This document shows positions 18,996 through 28,297 of a stretch of 64,000 nt of DNA, piece by piece. The notes under the pieces were generated by a model, which was not told the DNA's origin, ran no database searches, and was given only the letters and a program-made list of their open reading frames with translations. Within the stretch, counting starts at the first letter, position 1, and every line of letters begins with the position of its first letter. Position numbers and translations under genes: made by a program. Source of the DNA: Trichoplax sp. H2 (taxonomy: Eukaryota; Placozoa; Uniplacotomia; Trichoplacea); NCBI GenBank assembly GCA_003344405.1, contig NOWV01000089.1:62001-126000 (forward strand), written 5' to 3'.

Positions 18996-21900
18996 TTACG
19001 ATTGAGATCCTGGCTCACAAAATTTACTCGATATTGTGCTGGTGGCGTATTGATCATATTCGTTATTTTCTCTTCCATGACTACTCGGTACATCAGTAAA
19101 ATAGCTTTGGTATCTATTTTAAGTAAAAATCGTATTGAGTGAATTTATATTTTAGTAAACTACATACGTATGTAATATCTGCCACTATAAGAGCGAAATA
19201 CACTTACCTCGCATACTGAACGGACGGGTTAATAGGGTAATCATCGTCATCCAGAAAAGCTTGCTGGTCATAATTAAATGTGTTGTAATGATTTTCATAC
19301 GCAGAATTGATAACGAGGTTCTATTAGAGTACAAGGGGTGTGCATTAGTATAAGTTCATAATTAATGTGTGTATATGTTTGTTAATGGCTATACCATTTT
19401 AGGCTAATAGTAATAATCCCGTGAATTTTAGAAGGCAATTAACTAATGTCATCATCACGTATCCAAATACGAAATTGCAAGTATTTTTTGCTGCTCAAAT
19501 CGATTTTAATGTAACGCCTTAGGGGCAACTTCTAAAACATCGTTTCGTAACAAACCTTATTGTAAGGCTTTTTAACTCTAAATAGCCAGACCACAATAAA
19601 CGTAGGAAGAACTTCCCAAGCCAATAAAACGCAAACGAATGAGATATATCCGTAACCATGTGCAGCATAGAGATCAGCCTATACGGTGTTAATAAATCAA
19701 TTAGTGGCTGAGATTTAGTAGTCATAGTTGCGATCTTAAGCTATGCGTATTATAATAAATAGATGATAGCGATGAACGGCGAATTAAGAATTAAGAATTG
19801 AACGTACAATTGAACGTAGAAGTACAAAACTCTATTTGCTTACTTGATCGGTTACGTTAATCCAGCCATATCCAAAAGTAGGTACTTTAGTAGGACTAAT
19901 GGCTATGATGTTATAGATGGCTCGGGATACATATAAAGCAACAATGATACCGCTGCAAATCACAGCTTGCAACATGGACATTTCCTATAAATTGGAGTAA
20001 ACGAACTCTATCAATTTCATACTCCATATATTAAAGCTTAATGTATAAACTCTTAATCTTATTGGGTAGACTAACTACGTGGAGTCGATTTAATGATTGA
20101 CATTACTAGGAAACTGTCTTACAGATCTTGACGAATACAGGTTACTGTAGGGATAATAACTATTTAAGGGTAGTTTATGAGGCGAAGAAATTCAGTGATC
20201 GCTACATACCTGGTTCTCATCAACTTGCAACTTGGAAGAAATGCCAGCTCTTTTCATCTATAAAGGGGAAAACGTTCCATTTACATATAAGTAGATGGCG
20301 ATGATCAATTGAGTATTCTTGTTATATTTAATTATCGATTCAATTTACCTGAATTAAAAAGTAACAGAGAATAATAGCCATGACCACAAAGAGTAATCCA
20401 TCGATCATCACTCGTACCAGTAGTAACAAGTGAGGAGGTGATCTTCCAGTAGCGGTAACTTTTCTAATTAATATTGCACAGACAATGTTGACGCTGACGA
20501 AAGCGCTGGTCATAATCATGAATGAGACAACCAAGGTTCGATGCCTATAATGAAATTCATACCAAATCATGATAAGGCAAATTAATAAGATTTAGTCTTC
20601 ACGTCAATATAGACTACAGTAGATAACAAGTATTAATATACTTGTTTTAGTACAGACAGGGTAAAGTGTTGATAATAATTGATATATGATGATTTATGAA
20701 ATAAACAATAGAACAGATTCAAGTCACTAATTTATGAAATCCCAGTAATCTATTTATTAATAGCCATCGTTGGCAAGTAGCTGATAAAAAAATATATAGG
20801 ATACGCAATTAAAATAAACATGGCATAAGTTATCATGTACGAGATTGTTACCGCATGAAGTAAAGTTGATTGCCTTTCTCGATCAGTTGATAATAAACAT
20901 GCCGACAATATTTTTACATTGTTTGAATTAACGCAATTTGATATGTACTGTAGATGGAAATTAATTACCAATCACCATCTAATCTGCTACAATTAACAAA
21001 CTATTTGATTAATCTATTTTCAGTAAAAGCTGTCCGCATTTAACAACATATAATTTAATATTATATAATTGATGGTAACAACGATCGGACTGTTTAAAGG
21101 AGAGCTATGGGAATGATACAGTTCGACTTTAGACAGCTCTCCTATCTAGTGTCACTCGTGCTGGCATAAATAGTCAATAGTAAGTTGATATTACTATATA
21201 CAGTACTATGAGTAGTATAGTATTGCCGCACCATACACCAGTCAATAATATTGACTGTGAATTAAAGCGATAAAATGGAAATTCTCACCAGTAAATAAGG
21301 AGAAAACGGGTGAATAAATACTCAAAAATAGTCTATAATCTACAAATTGCGAAGTGAACTATCGTTATCAAGTCAAGTGTTTCGACTATCAACAAATCAA
21401 AACAGGCCTATCATGATACGAACGAATTACTACTGTATAATGAGAAGTGTTTACTCGAGGTGCAATATGTAATCGGGTATGGATGAAGTTTTATTTATTA
21501 ATAATCTACGCATGATCTCATGATACGGGAATTGGATTCTAGCCCGATCAAGAAGTTTTGCACTGCCAGCGGTCACAAAGTGGTCAACTGATCCTTTACT
21601 CTACTTTCTATTACTATTGTTTACGAAAAAGAAACAAGTTGACTTTTTGACGGGTTCTTACCGATGATTTGGAGATATTCTCATGGAATTGATGACATTG
21701 CGGCGACCTTTTATGTAAGCCTAAAGTTCCAATTCAAAAAAGAAAAGAAAAAAGGCAATTAAAGATGCTAGACGAATTACCAATCAAGAGCAAAACAAAT
21801 CACTGCTGTGTTATTGGGGACTGGCCAGAAAAAAAAGGCCGCTGAGTGATACATAAACTACCGAAAACATCGAGCCCAACAATAGGAATTAACTCAGTCG

Positions 21901-22361
21901 AAACGGTCGATTCCTTCGTCTACAGTACTGTACTGTACTGTGCACTTGCACTGGTTGAATCTAGTCGCGTAGCTTACCTTGCCGAAGTAGAAAGCCAATA
22001 AAGTCAAGGTTATAAATTGCAAACAGACTGGTAAGCAATAGAGCAACCAGTAAAAAAATGTGGGGAGCGTATTGGCCAATTGGCAATTACGAAAATAAAA
22101 GGAGAATAAGGTGATCCGTAAGCTGGCCCATATCAGACATAAGAAGAGGAAAACTGATTGAAATGATAAACGTTTATGGCCATAGCGTAAGATGAAAAAT
22201 AACTGAATATAAATCAGGATGAAGAGCAAGGAGAAAATAACCGTAAAACCAACGGTTAAACCAAGATGGACCGTTGCTGGTATCGCCGGCAATTCTGTAG
22301 CGACATGCGGTAGGGTAGTATGCTCAGGCGGAGAATCAGTAGAAGGAGAAAGCAATGCCAT
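18996..22361 (-). CDS. GPR137: GPR137-family multipass membrane protein, complete
   Basis: Orphan seven-helix-type protein; vertebrate GPR137 proteins sit on lysosomes and promote Rag/mTORC1 signalling (family knowledge). Exons in coding order on the minus strand: 21978-22361, 21662-21720, 20349-20544, 20210-20257, 19844-19984, 19556-19678, 19208-19320, 18996-19113; total 393 aa, close to human GPR137 paralogs (about 400). Strong family signatures are [97 protein letters not shown] and a C-terminal YQSYFTD block equal to the vertebrate SYFFD. Exon 2, only 59 nt, supplies the loop after helix 3 (phase 0 in, phase 2 out). ATG 22361 precedes a 30-residue Pro/Thr/Ser-rich luminal-type N-terminus. 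It faces ERO1 head-to-head. Confidence 0.95.
21098..21143. repeat. Inverted repeat in GPR137 intron 2
   Basis: Arms aggagagct (21098-21106) and agctctcct (21135-21143) are perfect reverse complements separated by 28 nt. It lies inside the second intron of the GPR137-type gene. Function unknown. Confidence 0.6.
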
Positions 22362-23818
22362 GATGGAAAAGCAGTTGATTTTCTTTCTTTACATCAACAT
22401 TGCCGATGGTGGCAATTGGTAATTCTAACTGAAGGGGAAGGCCAGTCGACTTGAATAGTTCTACAGTACAGTACGTCCAGTCCAGTATTGTACTTTGTAC
22501 TGTACCGTACAGTACAGTACACTGTACACCTGTTTACTGTAATTATACAGTACTGTACTGTAGACAGTACTGTACAGTACAGTACACCTGTTTACTGTAC
22601 TGTAATTATACAGTACAGTACAGTACAGTAGTTTTTTTACTCGATGCTTTGTACTGTACTACACTGTATGTACTGTAAAGTAGAAAACCGGGACGCTTGG
22701 CCAGTTTTCACGTGCGGCACCATTCGATTCGTAGAGATATCACATTGGATTATTCTCTTCGATCTGGCCTACTAACTGAAGGCACTGTTCCTTTTGAGTT
22801 TTTCTGCTCAGGTAGAAATGCAGAAGGGTAGACCTAGCTTATTGGTGCGATGGGCTAGTCATATTTCGTCATAAGACTCCTACCGATGTGTAGTCATAGG
22901 CTCATAGCCCATAGTTACCTGTGCCTGAGTCTGCGCTTAATTAATTTTAATTTTAGTCGCTGAGTAATATCCTATACAGTACAGTAGTGTACAGTACTGT
23001 ACACTGTACATTACAATACAGTACTGTACTGTATGTTTATTTTCCTTTCCAACTTTTGGATGGCAAAGTACATAGTAATTATGACTATGTACTTCGACTG
23101 TTCTAGAGACATTATGGTATAAAGTCTAGTTCTTTTACCATACTGTAGTTTCAGTAATATTTTTTCCCTTTTTCTGAGTCTGAAAAGAAAATCAACACAT
23201 CGTCGATTGAGTATAGTATAGTACCAAGACCGTAAACATGAACCCGACTGACATCCACCCTCTTTGGCATCATTGGTATGTAAACAAATTCTTCAGCGGT
23301 CAACAGTGGATACCGTCTGTACGTCCACCTTGTCCGTACCCATACCGTCAATCCGAGTCACACCAGTCAAGAGATCAAGTTTGCGTGTTGTACAGTGTAC
23401 AGTGCATACACTACAGTACAGTACTGTACTGTACAGTATTGATTTTTTACAGTGCATTTCAGTACTGTACTGTATTGTTGTTTCTGTATGAATATTTTTG
23501 GTTATTGTCTTGTTCCTATTGTGTGCTTCAGCATGCGTCCAATCACAAGCGGTTGCGTGTCAGTGTACAGTACAGTACTCTAAATGACTGGACTGTACGT
23601 ACGTGATGTAACAATTTAAAATAGTACAAAAGTCGATTGAGAGGGGCAGAAGAGAATCGACCCTTTGATTTCTACCTCAAGGATTGGAGAACTTTCCGCG
23701 TACACTTGGATTCTCGGACAAGTTATCCCTGTCTAAGGTGGATGCAATCATTTCTTTGCATTGCCAGACTTGTGTACATTCTTGCTGCTTTCTTCGGTAG
23801 CTCGTCTGCTCATGAAAA
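22362..23818. promoter_or_regulatory. Head-to-head GPR137/ERO1 intergenic region with GTAC clusters
   Basis: The 1.46 kb between the two divergent start codons must hold both promoters. It contains three dense clusters of the GTAC palindrome word (about 22460-22680, 22975-23033, 23392-23590), in which tgtactgtac and gtacagtaca alternate. No TATA box or other named element could be placed with confidence. Short frames here (22451-22678, 23238-23606, 23637-23837) are repeat-driven or chance. Confidence 0.6.
22460..23590. repeat. GTAC-palindrome repeat clusters 2-4
   Basis: Runs of tacagtactgtac-like self-complementary words at about 22460-22680, 22975-23033 and 23392-23480, with a short one near 23560-23590. 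A related 20-nt run lies at about 21922-21942 in intron 1 of the GPR137-type gene. Most words end in the four-base palindrome GTAC, and neighbouring units can pair with each other. Confidence 0.75.
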
Positions 23819-26800
23819 ATGCTCTACTGCAAGGTAGCGGTGATATTATTGTGGTCGATCACGAGCTGTTGGTGCTTATGCAAGGTACGTTGGGTTGATG
23901 TTCGTTGATGAATGATATTGATTGCCATGCAACAGATTGATTTAAGTCATGGCAACGATTGATCGTATACAGCAATGGATAAAGTGGACTACAGTAGTGA
24001 ATCACTACTATAAGAAACGATAAATTTCTGTTGACAACAACGATTACCAATCCAGACGTCAATTATTTATTTACGTACTGTGCAAGTTGTTGACATGATT
24101 TCGATTTGCTACTCGATGATCAATATATTTTCATGATCAATATATTTTCATGATCAATATATTTTGATGATGATAGCTAGTCATACGCATTCGACGTTGT
24201 GATTCCACAAGACACAGTAGAAGCAGGATATAGATGTTTCTTGGATTAGTCTACAATAGAGAGATGAAACTGTGTTGATAGATGGAATGCAATCGATGCT
24301 TTTATTGCTTTTTGACTACTTTGTCTTGAAATTAATCTTTGCCTTATTTACAGTTGGAAGGCCAAGTGGAAGATTGTCATTGTCAAGTAGAAACGGTCGA
24401 TAAAGTCAATAATCTCAAAATCTTTCCGTTACTTCAAACTTTGGTGCAGTATAATTACTTTAAGTTTTATCCGGTAAGTGACAACAATAACCATGTTCTT
24501 AAATTAATATTGTAACACAATTAGTGTTACAATATACAGAATGGGCTGTACACTGGGTGCACAATTAGTTTACTTGTTGATGTCATGCATGATGCAATGC
24601 TAACCAAAACATTCTTCTGCTGGTATTCTTTCTTTACTGATCATCATCATGACTTAATTGATTGCAGTGGTAATGATATTAATAGGACAGTCTACTAAAT
24701 TGACGGTATCTACGCCCTTTCATAAATACAGTTATTTGATACAGTTGTCGTCAATGGCCTAAATCCAGAAATGATATTCTAATAATGGCCATACGCGTAT
24801 TTATCGTAATTGTACAATCATCACTACTATATTTCCAACTGGGCGTAGACGCACAACCATTTCCATATTTTTAGCTATCATCATTGAACTAACTTGATAC
24901 ACGACTTGCAGATACGATAAAACTTTACCAAAGCTATTGTCAAACTGATTCTGTCATGTTGATAGGTCAATTTAATAAAACCTTGCCCATTCTGGCATGA
25001 TGATAATCGATGTGTACTACGCCATTGCTCCGTCAATGAATGCAAGGAAACTGAATTACCAGCAGGACTTCGAGGCAAGCCACGCTTACTCAATAAAAGT
25101 AAAAGGTAATTGAATGCTCGTAACATGGATAAATTGTTCAATCATGCTACGTTTGAGTTCACAGGGAATTTCATAAACTATCATCGCAATAAGCAATAGA
25201 AAAGATTGCATTGAGGTTTCTATTTATTTTCATGACCAACAAATTCGATCGATATGAAAATAAATTGTAATTATTTTGCTTTTAGTGCAGAAGGAAGCTC
25301 TAACGATATCGACAATGATGTCGATTGTAAAAAATATGCTGCTGAAAATGATGTTTTAGGCAAAATCGACTCCACTTTAACCGATCAAGACAAACGTGCA
25401 TTTGTAGGATGGAAACAACATGATGACTCAGGGGATAATTTCTGCGATATCGACGATGAAAATGCATCCGACGTAAAGTATGTCAATCTACTACTGAATC
25501 CTGAACGATTCACAGGATATGGTGGCAAATCGGCTCATCGAATTTGGAAAACTATTTACAACGAAAACTGCTTTACGTAAGAATCATTCAGGCAAATTGT
25601 TATAACGTAAAAATGCAGTTGCCATTCTTTTCCTGTTATTTCATTTTCTTCAAGATCCCTTAAATTAGCACGTTTACTTCATGTTATACTATAGTCCTGC
25701 AAAGTCTTACAAAGACATTGCTATATCAGGATTTACGCAAGGTAAAATAATTTGGATCATTTACTTTAACGTTATTATCATCAACAAATCGCACTACTGT
25801 ATTTTGAAGATTACATGGCAAGGCGTGATAATGATAATAGTAATTTTGTGCTTTACAAGGACTCTGTCTTGAAAAGAGAGCTTTCTTTCGATTAATTTCT
25901 GGTATGCATGCCAGCGTAAATATCCATTTATCAGCTATATATCTTTTACCAGGTAAACTAATGCTCGCACTGGGTTAATAATCCAGTTACTAACATTTGT
26001 TAAACTTACCGTCTTTATTTACATGTTATATTCGTATGTATGAGCATGAACTAATAAAATAGTCTTTATAATAGTCCATGATATGAGTAACGGCAATTTC
26101 TTACATTGGCGCCGACATAAACAAGACAATGATAACTTTAGCCAATATTTACTGCCATTACAGACACAAAAGCTACTTTTATGAGAGGTAAAAGTTCTTT
26201 TCGTTGGGGACCTAATGTACATGAATTTCAAAATCGTTTCTCTTCTGAAAATACCAATGGAGAAGGTTATTTGTAGAAATAAATTATGTCATCAATCAGC
26301 TAGTGGAAGTAGCCAATGTTAAATATATCTTGCTATTGATATCGTTTAATAGGTCCATTGAAATTAAAGAATCTCTATTTTGCCTACCTGGTGCTATTAA
26401 GAGCTGTTACGAAAGCTGCGCCATATTGGGAAAAAATGGATTTTTACACTGGCAACGCCACCGAAGATGAAAGTGTTAAAAGAATAATACTAGATATTGT
26501 ATCCATAGCAAAGTAATTTCTTACATCATTTAACTGCTTGAAAGAAGTTAAACAACATTACCATTATTTTAAGAAATTCTAATACCAATCATTTAAATCT
26601 ATAGATCAAACTGTAATGGATCTTTTGATGAAACTGAGCTATTTGCTGGAGAGCCAGAAAAAGCTCTTGCGTTAAAGGTGGTATAATCTATTTTGTACGG
26701 TATATCTACATTATAGCTAACCACCTTTGCGTCTGATCTTATTATAGAAAGAATTTCGCGATCACTTTCGGAATATCTCCAAGATAATGGATTGCGTTGG

Positions 26801-27236
26801 ATGTAATAAATGTCGCTTGTGGGGAAAGATACAGGTTTGCCATGTCGCATTTGTTTCATTGTATTTCACTATTGGTATCTTCTTCGCAATAGAGTGACAC
26901 TACCTGGATAACTAACTAATTCGTTCTTGTATTCAGGTCCGTGGTATCGGTACGGCATTAAAGATCCTCTTTTCAGTGAAAAATGAAGCTTTAAATAACG
27001 CAGATAAATTTCATTTGAAGCGTCCTGAAATTATATCATTAATTAATACATTAGCAAGGTACTACCTGAGCAATTTTAAATTTATTGACTGTAGACATCG
27101 TTTGCAATGCAATCAATTATCAATAGGATACAGTAATGGTTGTAAGTAAATCAATGCTTACATATCTGTGTTTAGATTCTCAGAAAGCATAAGAGAGATC
27201 CACAACTTTAAAGAACTCATGAAGGGCCGTAAATGA
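23819..27236 (+). CDS. ERO1: ERO1 endoplasmic reticulum thiol oxidase, complete
   Basis: FAD-dependent oxidase that reoxidises protein disulfide isomerase in the ER lumen, passing electrons to O2. Exons: 23819-23884, 24354-24473, 24966-25105, 25286-25576, 25695-25741, 25860-25952, 26164-26265, 26353-26512, 26605-26677, 26748-26834, 26937-27058, 27176-27236; 453 aa (human ERO1A 468). Exon 1 gives a hydrophobic signal peptide ([12 protein letters not shown]) followed by CLCK, which joins [10 protein letters not shown] to form the conserved N-terminal CxC block. The outer shuttle cysteines lie in [11 protein letters not shown] (exon 3), and the inner active site CVGCNKC, next to RLWGK, in exon 10. 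[54 protein letters not shown] and [11 protein letters not shown] are family blocks. Start chosen because an alternative signal-like frame (ATG 23742) stops before CxC. All intron phases match. Confidence 0.96.
24117..24168. repeat. 17-bp tandem repeat in ERO1 intron 1
   Basis: The word tgatcaatatattttca occurs three times in a row, the last with a one-base change. It contains the palindrome TGATCA. Only sequence identity supports the call; no role is evident. Confidence 0.85.
24507..24535. repeat. Perfect 12-bp hairpin in ERO1 intron 2
   Basis: Arms atattgtaacac (24507-24518) and gtgttacaatat (24524-24535) are exact reverse complements around a 5-nt loop, aatta. The stem is stable for so AT-rich a region. 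It is 34 nt downstream of the exon 2 donor. Confidence 0.8.
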
Positions 27237-28297
27237 AAACGAGATACGTGCGAATCCGTTTATCTAATATACATACGCGTATTTTTATTATGTGCTTCGT
27301 GCTTTTGTGAATAGCATATAGCCTGCGATATCAAGTGCCTAGGACCGTAACACATTGCAGTCACTTAAAAAATTTATTTTGCGCCTGAAGTTATTTGTTA
27401 ATGGTCAATGTGCTCTTATCTGTATTTTTAAAATAGTGCTTGTTATATTGCTACTAAACTTAGTTATTACATAGTAACGATGAAAAAGTGAAAGCAATTG
27501 AAGATACTTTGGTAAATGCTGCTATAAGACAACTCATTAACAGTGATAGTGCTGGCATTTTTATTGATTAATTATATTTCGCTCCTACTGATAGTTTGAA
27601 GAGAAAATGTTTTTAAACACAATCAGATAAAAGCGCCTTACAATGCTAGTAAAATAGTTTATTAATATTTTCTTTGTAATTAATCCTTAATGAAATCGAA
27701 TTGTAACTCTCTATTGATGGAGCTCTAGGCAAATAGTTGACATTACACATGTTCGCAATACATTATTATACATATAGACAGAATTCGAGCTATTGACCGT
27801 AATTAGTAGTAATAGCATATGGCATCTTCTTTCTTTTGGATAAGAACCATACAGATATAGACAAAACAGAAAATATTTGCATATTCTATTCCTTAATATC
27901 TACACAAACAATAAGATTCCGGATGCTACACCGTTGTTTAATTACAATATCATATTTCACTTATTGAGATACAAACTACTGTAGAAGCAACAGAGTAGTT
28001 ATCATATTTTACAAAAGTATGATTGTGTTTTGATGAATATATTTGATACAGTTAATATATAAATATATATAATTATATCTGTATACAGTATACGAAAAAT
28101 GTATCTATATACCAATTATATGCTACCTGTAAGTTGTCCAACGGATTAATATAAAATTAGATACCCTTAATAAAAATTAAGCAGTCGTTAAAAGTAAAAT
28201 CCATTACGTAGATTTTTTCTCGACGGATGCTTTTAAAATTTGTAGATAAAGTAATACACTGGTAAGGTAGTAATAAACAACATATATTTACGCTGTA
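27237..28297. other. Intergenic region between convergent ERO1 and RNF141-type genes
   Basis: Holds the 3' ends of both genes. It includes a 97-nt frame at 27475-27571 preceded by an acceptor-like atag; this frame is phase-compatible with ERO1 exon 11 and ends in TAA, so it could be an alternative last exon encoding NDEKVKAIEDTLVNAAIRQL and about a dozen further residues. Otherwise only AT-rich sequence. Confidence 0.45.

Noticed and set aside
18765-19142. 125-codon plus-strand frame
   Set aside because: It is antisense to the last GPR137-type exon (18996-19113) and has no recognisable similarity.
20750-20971. Hydrophobic minus-strand frame within the GPR137-type gene
   Set aside because: Its possible exon ends in phase 0, whereas exon 3 needs phase 2. 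The 59-nt exon at 21662-21720 fits both phase and family sequence.
22451-22678. 75-codon frame in the GPR137/ERO1 gap
   Set aside because: Built almost wholly from GTAC palindrome repeats.
23637-23837. Open frame with a signal-peptide-like stretch (MQSFLCIARLVYILAAFF) first taken as ERO1 exon 1
   Set aside because: It needs an unseen mini-exon to supply the CxC block. The overlapping frame from ATG 23819 gives a signal peptide plus CLCK and joins exon 2 in phase.
25681-25872. 63-codon frame in ERO1
   Set aside because: It merges exon 5 with intron; the next exon starts at 25860 in another frame (GLCLEKRAF).
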